A program made the translations under genes and the position numbers. This document shows positions 22,856 to 42,367 of a DNA stretch of 64,000 bases, piece after piece (the stretch's first letter is position 1; each line of letters begins with the position of its first letter). The stretch comes from Panorpa germanica (lineage: Eukaryota; Arthropoda; Insecta; Mecoptera; Panorpidae), in NCBI GenBank assembly GCA_963678705.1, contig OY783204.1, positions 24,066,759 through 24,130,758 on the forward strand, given 5' to 3'. The notes beneath the pieces are model-generated. The model had not been told where the DNA came from. It worked only from the letters and a program-made list of their open reading frames with translations, and did no database searches.

Positions 22856-25766
22856 GATGTCTTTCTCTTTTAAAGGTCTCTTCCAATATAAGAACTGTCT
22901 AAATATGGAACATGTGGTAGATCTTATATACAGGTGGTCTAAACTTTTCGGATTGGAACCATTTTCTTTAGAACGGACTTCTAAATTCTCATCGACAGGT
23001 CTAATGCAATACATCCTAATTTATCTAGCTTGCGTTTATTTTACAATTCGAAATGTAACCTACTTCTTTGCAAATGATCGATTCTCTGATTTATATTCTT
23101 ACGTTGCAGAACTTCAAGGAATTTTCGCGCTGCTCTTAGCTAATTTTTACTTAACGTACATTTTATTTAATAAAAAAAGATTGTGTTTAATTGTTGAAAA
23201 TGTTTTGGAAGTCGAATGTGAGTTAAGGAAACTTGGTGGGAAAATAAAATACAAAAATTTATCAAAGATAATCATAATTGAAAGAATGGTATCGACAATT
23301 ACTCTTAATTTGATTATGTTTACGACAGTAGTCATTTACAATATTATATTAGAAGTAAATACATCTCTGCAAACGTTTTTATCATATTCTGTAGGTAATT
23401 TGATATTTTCTTCAATAACTTATAAATATGTTCATTTATTATTCATAATTCGCGCCTATTTTAAAAGTATTAACGTAAAATTACACGATATGTATGAAGA
23501 AAATCATCATGTAAAACAAACAAGATTAAAAATCATCGCTATATCAGAACACAGGACCAGATGTTCTCGGAATATTAAAATTGATGATGTTTTGGTAATG
23601 GAAAAGTTGGGAGAAATTCATAGCGTCTTGTGTGAAGCTTCTGTCATGGTGAACGAGTGCTTTGCGGTTCAATTACTGGTTGGGATAGCAAGAGGTTTTT
23701 TATTTATTTTGTTAAGTATGTTTTTTGTTTATCGTACAATCAATGCGAAGAATGTTTCGTGGATGCTGTGGCTTGCTGTTGTTCATGTGTTGTGGAGCAT
23801 CTATTATCTTGCAGTGGTGATAAGCATTGTTGCAATTTCAGCTTCAATTACGAAAGAGGTATGTAAGAAAATTGCTTCTTATGTAAAATGTACCGTATTT
23901 GTAATTGGGTTGTGATCGGTTTTTTAAAACGTCGGCGTTTTGATGAAATATCCAAATATTGGCGGATATATATCTATTTAAAGTTTGAATTTTGTTTTAC
24001 TGCAGATATTGCTGTTGACAATAAGTCAAGAAGTAATTTTATTTATTTCCATTTCATATCACGACTTTTTATTGAAACATTATGGGTCATCCTAACAGCT
24101 GCTGTAGCTTTGTTGTTTAATTCTGCATCTCTTTTGCACTTCTTTTATTTAACAGTGGTGATAAAAGAAGGCAAATGGTAGTCGGGAAGAAGGTGAGAAA
24201 AGAACTACGTGAATTAGTCAATGGGCTTGTGTCCTCATTTTTTAGTGGTCGATATTTCAATTGTTGATTGAAATTGATGTTAATAAATGTGTATTGGTGT
24301 GTCTATTTTATTAAATATCAAAATATTGACGAAGATCAATTAAAAGTTTGAATTGTAGTTTTAGCGCTAGAAATGGTCAACCATATTTGTATGACGTGAA
24401 ATGCATTTTAACGTCAGTTATTTGTGAGTAGGTCAGTGCTGTGGTAATGTTCTGTAGTTGTTGGTAGTCAAATAATCAAGTCAAATCAAAGAATAATAAG
24501 TTTTTATTTCATTTAACCCTGCTAAGGCAGACATAATATTGAAATTTTATTGTTCCTTGAAATAGCTGTAAATAATATTTGATATTTTGATATATAAATA
24601 CATATAACAGAGATTTATGAGCTGTAAGGTTGGTAACCTTACACAAGGATTGTGATGTCACATGCATTTAGAATGTGTACAAAGTTGAATCCCTTTAATA
24701 ATTAAAGAGACAAAATGACTTTTTTAGTAGTTAATATCTCTTAACATATAAGGAGTTATTAAAAAATAATTGAACATTTGAGGTTCTAGTAACCCACTTT
24801 ATCAATATATAGTACACTTTTATAGAAATTAAGACATAGGACACAAGCCCATTATGTTTTATAAATCTTTACCACTTCAATTATTAAATGATTAAAAATA
24901 ACTCAAAACTAATTTGATTCAAAACCAAATTCTAGATTTTATACCAGAGACTCAAAACCGATAATATTCCCCTTTCCGGTTACATTCGGTTATTACGCAA
25001 CCGTTTTCGAAACGATTCTAGTCCTTGTTTTGTTTGTATATCATACACATGGATTACAACATATTTACATAAATGTAAATATAGTAATTTACATAATGAA
25101 CCGCATATTTCTTTTAAACGAATTAATTTTACAAATACCTCTACAGGTAGTAAATTGTCTTGCAGTGCTGTTTCACCTTGGTAACTTGCTACAAGCTAAT
25201 TTTAAGGTTCATTTTGTACCTCTCACCTGGAAATTGTAACGCTGTGTGCAACGGCAAGCTAGCTTTTTATCTAAACGTATTTGTTATTTAGATACACATA
25301 ATAAAATTTATCTTTTACAGTGCTTGTCAAGTTCACTGTCAATCCAGAAACTAATGACACTACCATGGAGCTATTTGCTGAGAAAAAAGGTCACTACATT
25401 ATTTATAATGCGTATTATAAATAATATACATCTTTAAATTTATCTTATATGTATATTTTTCAATTCCAGTTGACGTTCTTTTCGATGCAGTTATCTCACC
25501 AGATAGTTGTGTTTTCTTGTGGGCTTTTTCCTTTTGATTGGACGTTAATTTACTCTGTAATTATTCCATAACTATTAACATACTCATACGCGTATATCAC
25601 ATTTATTTAGCGCGTTACATTTATCTATTTTTAATCCTTGCAGATGATTGGAGCTGGCGCAACATACCTTGTCATATTGATACAATTTGACATGAGCAAT
25701 ATGGCGTTGACTTGTTCAGATGGTACAAATACATCGATTCCTAAATTTGCATATGCGTACATTTAG
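22854..25766 (+). CDS. Gustatory receptor, four exons, 427 aa
   Basis: Complete insect taste receptor (7tm_7). Exons 22854-23858, 25321-25389, 25470-25556 and 25644-25766; phase-0 introns; ends in TAG. Exon 1 has the GLEPF stretch near residue 42 and the NECFAVQL stretch near 265. Exon 3 has [13 protein letters not shown]. Exon 4 has TYLVILIQF plus a 24-residue tail. Two adjacent ATGs (22854 and 22857) open the frame. The first shares two bases with the end of a MITE, so 22857 is an equally good start. The donor of exon 2 (AAG|GTCACT) is weak. Intron 1 holds another copy of the same MITE. AATAAA at 26000. Ligand unknown. Confidence 0.88.
24221..24852 (+). mobile_element. GGGCTTGTGTCC-family MITE, full length, in receptor intron 1
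   Basis: Intact inverted ends ATGGGCTTGTGTCC and GGACACAAGCCCAT, about 630 bases. It contains the TAAGGTTGGTAACCTTA palindrome of the longer subfamily. Bases next to the ends are A on the left and T on the right, as in most copies; no longer target duplication is evident. Confidence 0.88.
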
Positions 25767-26549
25767 CTACCAACCAAATCGAGAAGGATTTTAATGAATC
25801 GTAGCACTTCGCTTCTTTAAAAACTTGCGCAATTTTAAGTTTACTCGCGTATTAGTATTTTAACAGTATATAAGAGAACTGTCTTGTTACACTTACCATC
25901 AAGTACGAAAAAAATGATGTTGTAGATATTTTGTAACATATGAAAATTCAAATTAAACGCATTTAATTTATATTCTAAACTAGTTTGCTATATTTTACCA
26001 ATAAACATCTTTACGCAATTTCTCTGTATCCTTATTTCCTTTCTCTCCTTTTTTCTTTGCCTTCTGCCAACAATTTCTTTAGCTCTCTTTTGCTGTCTAC
26101 CTTTCCCTCACCTTAGCTCTTCATATGTTCCTGCGTTTTCTCTGCTTCTTTGCAGATTCTTCCCTCCTCTCTTCCCAGCATCGGTTTCCTTCTCCTAATA
26201 ACCCATTCTCCTCTGGCTATTATTCTTGTGGCTCTATTGTTCTTTCCTGTATATATGCTGGATCCCCCTATCCCCAACCCTTTTATACGTTATGACATAT
26301 TTCGCTTACCCTATTTTCCACATCTCTTCCTGCTGCATTACCTTCACATCCCTTTCCCTCAGTTCTGCCCCTTTCTTTTCTCTCACTCTATACCTCTTTT
26401 ACCGACATTCTAAGTCAACATCATCGTTGTTATCATTTTATGTTATCATAACCTCACTTTCTGCTTTCATATTTTTTTATATTAATAATATACCAACAAA
26501 GCATCCCAATAGAAAGCTGCTGATTTATGAAAGCAGTATTAGAAAAAAA
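25767..26549 (+). other. 3' flank of the fourth receptor, with pyrimidine-rich tract
   Basis: Contains the probable polyadenylation signal (AATAAA at 26000-26005). From about 26020 to 26420 a strongly C+T-rich stretch on the + strand resembles the tract in the third receptor's intron 1. Overlapping frames here are low-complexity and not genes. Confidence 0.5.
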
Positions 26550-27033
26550 TGAAATGAAAAATTGACAAGACAAGTGGGATAATTCTGATAAAGGTAGAGA
26601 ATTTTATAAAATACAACCACTACTGAGACGTAATCCATGGTTTGCCAAACTAAAATGGCCAAGAAGATTAATAACAATGACCTCAAGACTAAGAATGAAT
26701 CATACTGGAGCTCCGAAACATCTAGCAAGAAACAAAATCATTCCAAACTCTAAATGCGAATGTGGTGAAGAGGAGGCAGATCCTGACCACATTCTGTGGC
26801 AATGTAAAAATACAGCAATGGCAAGAAATGGACTCCAAAGGGCGGTACTACAGACTTCGCAGACGATTCCTGTTAACACCCCCTTTTTGATAGAGAAACC
26901 GAAATTTATAACTGTAGTAGCCATGAATAGATCATTCTTGTTGTCTGGACATAACGTATAAGAAGAAGCAGAACAATATTAGGGGCGATAAAAAGCTACG
27001 TGCCTAGGAAGCCCGAGAAACTATATATAAAAA
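26550..27033 (+). mobile_element. 3' end of a non-LTR retrotransposon (LINE), with poly(A)
   Basis: An open frame in one phase from 26566 to 26961 (132 codons) reads like the C-terminus of a LINE ORF2. It has WDNSDKGREFYKIQP, then a run of basic residues, then RLRMNH, and a Cys-rich tail CECGEEEADPDHILWQC (C-x-C-x9-H-x4-C). It is followed by about 60 bases and an A-run near 27023-27033. The 5' part (reverse transcriptase) is absent, as usual for 5'-truncated insertions. A related tail lies at 50540-51060. Confidence 0.75.
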
Positions 27034-27550
27034 AAAAAAGCTGCTGATGTAAGTCACAAAATAAACCCATATTTTTTTTGCTAAATCTATTTCGGAAAGA
27101 AAGTAACTTAAAACGGATAATTCCTGTTCAAAGCGGGAAATATAGTGTTCACTTCAACTACAATTGTTATCTCGTCTGATCTATTTTTTCACTACTAATC
27201 ACAAGGACATAAAATAATACTCAGAATACTGTAATTTCCTCTATGTTTGAGTCATATTTTAGAAATAATTCTTTATATGATAATTTACAACACAACTTGC
27301 GTTCTAGATCTTTTAAAAGGTAAACAAGTGCTTTGATCAAATTCCAAAGTACAAATTATATAAAAATCATCAACGCTTGCAATACTTGCTGTTGTTACTG
27401 CTATATTACATGCTATACTTGCTATCATTATTATCTAATTATATAGATAAGTCCCCACCAGAATTGTAAATGTATCACTTTGTTGCAATCGATCTAAATT
27501 TACGTCGCAAATTGCCGCAAAAAATGTGTTGAATTCTATACGTTGACTAA
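27034..27550. other. AT-rich intergenic sequence
   Basis: No gene or repeat end that I can identify between the LINE tail and the Harbinger-like MITE. Confidence 0.45.
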
Positions 27551-28220
27551 GGCCTGTCTCAGTATGGCACCGTATTTAAGCGAATTTCTGCCGGACGTAT
27601 ACGGGCTACTACGCTTTACCTATTGGAACCCTGTAAATGTAATGAGATCTCTCTGGAGCTCTCAGACTGCACGCTACAAAGCCGTCCGAATACGGGCGGC
27701 ACTACCTCGCACATTAGAACCGTATAAAGACGAATTTTATCGAAGCGTTACCACCACTACAACGATATTCTATCCGAACCTTTGTAAATGCAAACAGCCG
27801 CCTCAGACTGGAGGGGATACTTAAGATCGCTTGTTGTTACGCTGCAATACGGTTCAAATGAAATCTATCGGCGACATCGCTATGTTCTGCATGCAGTTTA
27901 TGTTTGTATTTCAGTGAATCATGGACACCGATACCGATACCGATACGATAGAACTAAATTTAAATTCACGACAACGAGAACTCAGATATATAATAAATGC
28001 TAAAGTCCCTTTAATACCAGTAGTGTATCGAAAGAAATTAAAGGTAAAGTTTGCTCTCATGATAAATTATATAAGTGCTAAAGAACTCCAATACACCCCC
28101 TAATACACGACTACAGACATCTGTGACACACATAGGCGGTTTGCTTTGTAGCTCATCCAACCCGCCGATTTACGTCCGAATACGCCGTCGCTTAAATACG
28201 GTCCCATACTGAGACAGGCC
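27551..28220. mobile_element. Harbinger-like MITE with TAA target duplication
   Basis: The ends are GGCCTGTCTCAG and CTGAGACAGGCC, each followed inwards by a TATGG-type base run and an ACCGTATTTAAGCGA block (imperfect over about 33 bases). TAA flanks both sides (27548-27550 and 28221-28223), the PIF/Harbinger hallmark. It is 670 bases long and has no transposase. Partial relatives occur at 29215-29570, 54750-54990 and 3216-3300. Confidence 0.82.
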
Positions 28221-28598
28221 TAAGGATGAATATTGAATATTTATCATAATGCTGTTGTTCATTGTAAAACAACATTACATCAATTTTCGTTATAACCACT
28301 CTAAATGTCTGTACTTTATCTTTCTTATCAACTAACTATGTATTTGAAAAGTCATTCAATATGTATAAATCATTTGTTCTCCAAGTGATCAACTTGAACT
28401 CTTTGTACTTGAAATTTCTTAATCATATTTCCGTAAACTTGATCTTGTTTTCCTTTTTTCTTTATAAGAAGTGCTAGCTAATTATAGTCACATACTTGAA
28501 AGCGGTTATAAAAGCCGTATAAATTTATTATGCGAGGGTGAATTTTATCTAATTCGTTCCTGTATACATTATAAATTAATAATGAGACAATCGTCGTA

Positions 28599-29123
28599 AT
28601 GGGCTTGTGTCCTTATTTTTTAGTGGTCGATTTTTCAATTATTGATTGAAATTGATGTCAATAAATGTGTATTGGCGTGTCTATTTTATTAAATATCTAA
28701 ATGTTGACGAAGATATAGCAATTAAAAATTTGAATTGTAGTTTTAGCGCTAGAAATGGTCGGCCATATTTGTATGGCGTGAAATGCATTTTAACGTCAGT
28801 TATTTGTTGAGTAGGTCAGTGCTGTGGTAATGTTCTGTAGCTGTTAGTAGTCAAATAATCAAGTCAAGTCAAAGAATAATAAGTTTTTATATTATTTAAC
28901 CCTGCTAAAGCAGACATAATATTAGAATTTTATTGTTCCTTGAAATAGCTGTAAATAATATTTGATATTTTGATATATAAATACATATAGCAGAGATTTA
29001 TGAGCTGTAAGGTTGGCAGCGGTTGTGATGTCACATGCATTTGGACATTTGAGGTTCTAGTAACCCACTTTATCAATATATAGTACACTTTTATAGAAAT
29101 TAAGACATAGGACACAAGCCCAT
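28599..29123 (+). mobile_element. GGGCTTGTGTCC-family MITE, internally deleted
   Basis: Both inverted ends are present (ATGGGCTTGTGTCC and GGACACAAGCCCAT). A deletion joins TCACATGCATTTGG directly to ACATTTGAGG. The centre is of the shorter subfamily. Confidence 0.85.
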
Positions 29124-29214
29124 TGGAACTATACTGTACACAAAATTAATCTGTACAAAAATGTTTTAGACGCCTCTTTCTTAGACAAAGGCTGCGCTGC
29201 GAAAAAGAATAAAG

Positions 29215-29570
29215 CCTGCTGTACACTGCAAGCATATTTAAGCAAATTTCAGCCGGACGTATACGCGCTACTACGCTTTACCTATCCGAACCCTGTAAAT
29301 GTAATTAAATCGCGTTATATAGCTCTCATACTGGAAGCGTATATCAGCGAATTTTAACCAAGCTACAAAGCTAAACCTATCCGAACCTTGTAAATACAAT
29401 CAGCCGTCTCAGACTGGAAGAGAATGCAATAGTCTCTTTCATAACAGTGGTGTATCGATAAAAATTGAAGTAAAAGATTGCTCTTATGAAGAATTATGTT
29501 AGAGCAAGACAACTCCAATACACCCTACAGTACACAAGTTTGACTTGGCGTACTGTCGTATCGGTACACT
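29215..29570. repeat. Fragment related to the Harbinger-like MITE
   Basis: Shares the GCCGGACGTATACG and CTACTACGCTTTACCTAT blocks with 27590-27630, and shares CTCCAATACACCC plus the block around 29520-29570 with 54935-54990. No clear ends, so it is a degraded or partial copy. Confidence 0.6.
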
Positions 29571-30303
29571 TGCAGGAAATAAACATCTGCCTTTTCTGTA
29601 TATTGTTAGCGATATTACGCTCTAAGACTCTAAGTACAATCCTGCAGCTACTTTTGTTTCAGCTTAATCTCAATTTTCAGCTTAATCAACATAAACAACT
29701 CTAGAACGCGTACCTCTGCCTGAGAGAATTACGTAATAGACTTAGACCCTTGCCTGGTCCATGCTTCCCCCTTCCCTCATGTTCAGCGATAAATTTGTAC
29801 ACAAGTGAGTATGAAATACACTCTCAATAAAAAAAATTCATTCCTATTTAGAATTTTTGTTATTGTTTATGTTTTTGTTATAAAAGTTTTGTATGCATTG
29901 TCGGGAATAACTATTTACTAAGAGTATTACTTCACTGTGAAACCGTTAAAATATAAATATAAGTTATAAAAGTCCGAGGGCCCCCTGAGCTTGGGGGCCC
30001 CGGTGCACTGCACCGACTCGCCCATACCTAGCTACCGCCAGTGGCAAGATGACTTAATTTTTACAAACAGTGAATAAGCATTCTCACATAGCGATAACCC
30101 ATATGTTCATTAATTACCAATTCATCCTAAACAAATATAACAAATATATTGCTTTGCTATAATGAAATCGTGTTTATGTGGAGTCATTCTCTGCCAAGAT
30201 GTTATCTCCTCGTTATGTGATAGCTCTATATTAATGAAGTCTGCTAATGTTCATTAATTAGTCGTTCTCTAAACGAGCAACACGCAGTTTTAGCGCGTTA
30301 AAA
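29571..30303. other. Intergenic sequence before the plus-strand P450 array
   Basis: Contains a short GC-rich stretch (29975-30050) unlike its surroundings, probably part of a degraded repeat. The last 300 bases should include the promoter of the P450 starting at 30304, but no motif is decisive. Confidence 0.4.
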
Positions 30304-37551
<7,248 letters not shown>

Positions 37552-37988
37552 TAGAAAATAGTATTAAAATATTTATATAATATTTTAACAATAAATTTCT
37601 AACTAACTAAAACGTATTTTTAATTATTCCAAAAACTTTATTTCCTTTGTATTTACTACTAAAGAAACTGCTAACTTCATAGATTTATCTTGCAGTTGAT
37701 TCGTAATAATACAGACGCTGCTGTTTCTGTAAGGACCAGTGCCTTATTCATGATTTACGTGCGCTAATGTCATGGAAACTCTACTTCTTTTTCTTATGAA
37801 ATTTGATCATAAGAAGAAGTGGCTTTCATCACATTACTAGTGAGTGAAACTCAAGAATAGAGTCCCAGGAAATCCCCAGGGTCCGAGCTTTGGCGTGTCT
37901 CTTCTTTTCTTTAAATAAACATATTCAATTACTCAGTAGATAACACCTAAAACAATCAAATGCTCAAGAAATAACAAATCTTACTTAA
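37552..37988. other. 3' flank of the first plus-strand P450
   Basis: Noncoding; AATAAA at 37590-37595 is the likely polyadenylation signal. It ends at the TTAA flanking the next element. Confidence 0.45.
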
Positions 37989-38734
37989 GGGAGGGGTTAG
38001 GGTTTTCACTTTCGAAAAATCCATTTTTTTTTTGTCTTATCTTATTGTTTAACATTTCAAGAATACGTCCTTAAAATTTTAAGCCGATCTAAGCAATATT
38101 CTTGAAGTTATTGTCTTATTAATCCGGTATATTAAATCGTATTATATGTTAATCAGGTATACAGTTTACTCATTGCTATTGTCCTGAAGCGTTTTTCTCA
38201 AAACTACTTTTTCAAAGTCCGTGTTCACAGCCATTTAAAAACTAATTGACCGATTCATTTCAAACTTCGTACACATTTTCTACATATAAAATACCTCCCC
38301 CCAACGTTTAGATAATTTTTTTCTTTTACATTAAGGGTGTTTCCCACCCACAAAATGGCGGAATTTTTCGTGGAAAATAACAGTTCACACTTTAGATGGC
38401 TGCCAAAAAATTTTAAATGAAAAAAAAAATTATCAGAGATCGTTGGGGGGAAGATTTGATTATAATTTAACTAAATTTTAATGGTTTTTCATTTTCAAAT
38501 AATTTCCGGCCGAGTTATAGTGAACACCGCAAATTGTCTTTTTCCCAAGACCTTCTGGAGGAAGCTCTGTTACCGGCTTATGTTTCAATATTGCTGCATG
38601 ATAAAATTATACAACATAGTCAAAAGTATTCTGAATAATGTAAAAAAAGTTCGAATAAAATTGCTCAATCTATACTTGAGAAAAAAAATCGCAAAAATAG
38701 TGTTTTTTTTTACGCTGAAACCCTAACCCCTCCC
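37989..38734. mobile_element. Inverted-repeat element flanked by TTAA
   Basis: The ends are GGGAGGGGTTAGGG and CCCTAACCCCTCCC with TTAA on each side (37985-37988 and 38735-38738). TTAA duplications are typical of piggyBac-type insertion, but these ends are not the classic piggyBac CCCTTT ends, so the superfamily is uncertain. About 750 bases, no transposase. Confidence 0.7.
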
Positions 38735-38738
38735 TTAA

Positions 38739-39588
38739 AGAATATATTTTCAACACGTTAATTTTGCCGGCAGTGACTTCCAAATCTCTTCTGCCGCTTC
38801 TGAATTAGAACGTTGTATTAATTTTATGTTATAATACCCTGTGGTTTTAGGTAAATTAGAATTTGTATGCCAATGAATTCCAATTCCAATATTTTTACTA
38901 CAGTATCAGTTCATAAATGATTGGTTTTCTCCCCTGTGTACCAGATTTCATACCAGCTAGAAGTGGCGTTCCTACTCGTTTTGGTAAAGTCTGCGAAAAG
39001 ACATATGCCGCCACACAAATGCCTTCCAAACTATCTGAAATTCCATTTTTATATACCCTTTTGGATGCCACCTCCTCCCTCTCTTTAAATGGTCATTTTG
39101 CAACGAGCATCTTAATACTTTGATTCCGGTAAAATTGTTTGCCTATACATTGCATGCATTACCTATTGTATGCTAATTTTATGCAAGGAAACTTTTAAAA
39201 ATTTACATTTAATGACTGTGTATTTTAGAAATCAAATTAATTACAATGACTACATTATGAACAACGAAAGGCCTTGAGAGATGCACACATAACACTGATA
39301 ATTGTTGAAAGATTAAAATCAATTAATATAATCTATATATACTCGTATATATATTTGGCAACGATATTTCAACGTTTGACAGTTTCAATGATAACACAAT
39401 TTACTTCACACACTTCAATTTGCATAACAAACATATGTGTGAACATATGTTTATCAGTAAATATGGTACTAAATATGTCGTTATCTCATCTCTAAAGAAT
39501 AACAAGACTATTATCAAGTTTGTTTACCACATTTATAAGTTTAATTGCACACTGCACTCGGGAGTTCAAGAAAGAAACAAAGCTAACA
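38739..39588. other. Upstream flank of the second plus-strand P450
   Basis: AT-rich noncoding sequence without a supported gene or element; it should contain the promoter of the gene at 39589. Confidence 0.4.
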
Positions 39589-41869
39589 ATGTCTTATTTT
39601 ATTTTAATAGGAATTTTAAGTGCATTGTGTTTCTTGCATTATTTATTAAAACATATTGCGAATATCAAAGCTGTGGAAGACATTCCAGGTCCTGCAGGAT
39701 TTCCTGTTATTGGAAATCTTCCAGAGTTTCTGCTATCATCCGGTAAGTTTAAAATGAGATGATTAATTAAATAATATTAGTAATAAATCAGCGATATTGA
39801 TGCGTTTGAAAATAAATTGGTTTTAGATAAATTATTCAATAAGATTCGTCAACTAGCTAAAGATCATCGAGAAATTTATCGGTTTTGGATTTTGAAAGAC
39901 TCTGTAATAAATTTACTTCAACCGGATGATATCGAGGTTAGTTGATTTTCTTCTCCTCTGTTCTTGCTCTCCTTCAGCAATTCCTTTATCTTCTTTTTAC
40001 TATCTATCTTAAATTCAATTTTTCTTCTCATATGTTCCAGCTTCTTCTCTCGCACTTACTCCTTCTTTACTCTTCTAACTTACCACTTTGCTTTTCTCTC
40101 TTCGTTCCATATCCATATTTCTTCTTCCTGTACCAAACCCACTCATCAGCAACACTTAAAACTTATTGGAACTTTTTCAAAACGAAAGAAATCTTATTCT
40201 TAACACAGGTTCTACTTTCAAGTCGGAGAAATATAACAAAAAGTTCTTTGTACGACTTCCTGCGTCCTTGGTTACGAGATGGATTACTCACAAGCACAAG
40301 TAAGATGTAGAATAAAAATTATAAATCAATTCTCTCTTACCTATAACATTAAAGTTAATAATAATGATATCTAAATTTCCAGGCGATAAATGGCAAAAAC
40401 GAAGAAAGATCCTGACTCCATCATTCCACTTTTCTATTTTAAAAGATTTCGTTGTTATTTTTGGAGAACAGAGTAATAATCTAGTCGAAAAATTACGTAT
40501 CGAGTGCGAAAAAGATGAAACTAATATTGGACCATTTGTTACGGAATTTACCCTTAACTCGATATGTGGTAACTATAATTGCCTAAATCTGAAACAGTTA
40601 ACTTCCTAAAATTCATTCAAAATTTTCTATTATAGAAACAGCGATGGGGACATCCCTGGATCCCACGAAAATATCGGCGCAATCTTATAAGAAATCCATT
40701 TATCGGTATGTATTCTTTAATTGTTGGTACATCATATTCATTCAAGATCAGTAAGTAAATACTATCTATAGATGCAATGGTTTACAGTATAGGAGAACTA
40801 ATAGTTCATCGGTTCGTAAGATTCTGGTTGCATCCTCCATTTTTATTCAAACTATCACCAAGTGGACGCGAGCAAAAAGATACTCTAAAGACTCTTCACT
40901 CCTTTACACAAAACGTCATCAACGAGAGGAAAATGAACTACGTCAAAGTTGCCTCGGTGTCTAATGATGAAGTTGAAGTCATTGGGAAGAGTCAGCAGCG
41001 ATTGGCAATGCTGGATTTGCTGTTATCCGCCCACGCCAATAATGATATCAGTGACTTAGGTATCAGGGAAGAAGTGGACACCTTCATGTTTGAAGGTCAT
41101 GATACAACATCAATGGCGATTACGTTCTCTTTAATGTGTTTAGCTAACAATCCTGAAATACAGGTAAAGAAAGCTACAGAAATTTTCATAAAAACATGAT
41201 TGATAATTCTGCTTCTTTTAAAGGAAAGGGCTTATGAGGAAATACATGAAATATTCGGCACATCAAACAGAACTGCGACAATTCACGAATTGCAGCAGAT
41301 GAGATATTTGGAGCAATGTTTGAAGGAAACTCTCCGTTTATATCCCAGTGTTCCATTTATTTCACGAATTATTACAGAGTCTTACAAACTTCGTAAGTAT
41401 CACTTTAATCTCCTGGAACCTCGCAAACAATTTAAGGAATTCCATACTTTTCTAGGTAATTGCACAGTTCCACCTGGCACAAATGTGAATGTTCATATAT
41501 TTGACCTTCATCGAGATCCAAAACTGTATCCAGACCCAGAGAAGTTTGATCCGGAAAGATTTACTGCAGACAACTGTGCTAAAAGACACCCGTTTGCGTA
41601 TATCCCATTCAGCGCCGGACCTAGAAATTGCATCGGTAATTTAGCAATTTAAAATTACTGCAACTTTTTTCTATTAAAGTAATTTTAATTTTGTTGTCTT
41701 AGGTCAAAAATTTGCGCTGCTGGAAGAGAAATCAGTTGTATCAACAATTTTACGCAATTATCGGTTGGAAGCAATCACTCGACCTGAGGACATCAAATTC
41801 TTTGCGGACTTAGTGTTAAGAACAAGTACGCCGGTCAAAATGAAAATACGACCACGAATTATTAAGTAG
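39589..41869 (+). CDS. Cytochrome P450, CYP4 clan, nine exons, 500 aa
   Basis: Microsomal monooxygenase and the most compact gene of the array. Exons 39589-39742, 39827-39936, 40209-40299, 40383-40568, 40636-40705, 40788-41163, 41224-41392, 41456-41635, 41703-41869; 1503 nt, open to TAG. The exon at 40788-41163 equals exons 6 and 7 of the other array members joined without an intron, exactly at GAA|GGT before GHDTT. Motifs: hinge [23 protein letters not shown] (Gly307), K helix ETLR at 364-367, [10 protein letters not shown] with Cys444. AATAAA at 41962. Its closest relative is the gene at 44141-47629; about 60 residues around the I helix are identical between them. Substrate unknown. Confidence 0.93.
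39948..40135 (+). repeat. Pyrimidine-rich tract in P450 intron 2
   Basis: C+T-rich sequence on the + strand (TTCTTCTCCTC, GCTCTCC, TTCCAGCTTCTTCTC), resembling the tracts at 18655, 26020 and 46670. Noncoding. Confidence 0.5.
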
Positions 41870-42245
41870 TCGCAGTAACCACAAAGGCTTGTGTGTAGTT
41901 TCTTCATAAATATTACTTCTATGGTAATTAAGCGCATGTAAGATTAATGTAAAATTTACTTAATAAATGGTTTTGTAAAAATACTTTGATATCTAAAACG
42001 CTTTATGTTGTTTTATTATTATCCTTCCTTAGTATTTAAGACGTCACGAACCTAGAAAATATTGCGCTGCTCCAGGAACAGAACGTGAATTCTCTCAGTC
42101 TTTTGTAAATGATTTTTAAGAATATGTTTAAATCTGTTTCTATGCCATAATACTCTATTAAACATAATAATACTATTAATTCAAATTGAAATTATCGTAT
42201 AAATGTATATATATATATGTTTATCTAATATCAGACTATTATAGA
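41870..42245. other. 3' flank of the second plus-strand P450
   Basis: Noncoding; contains AATAAA at 41962-41967. It ends where the outermost of three nested elements begins. Confidence 0.45.
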
Positions 42246-42367
42246 CAGTGGCGTACCTAGAAATATTGGGTTCTTATGTTTGGTTTTTTTTTAGCTGTAT
42301 ACGTTTTTTTGCAGTATAAACGTCGTGTGAATGATTCTATATAAAATGTATGCGCCACTATTATAAT

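Noticed and set aside
26525-26924. Minus-strand frames opposite the LINE tail
   Set aside because: Shadow frames; the + strand carries the LINE Cys-His motif.
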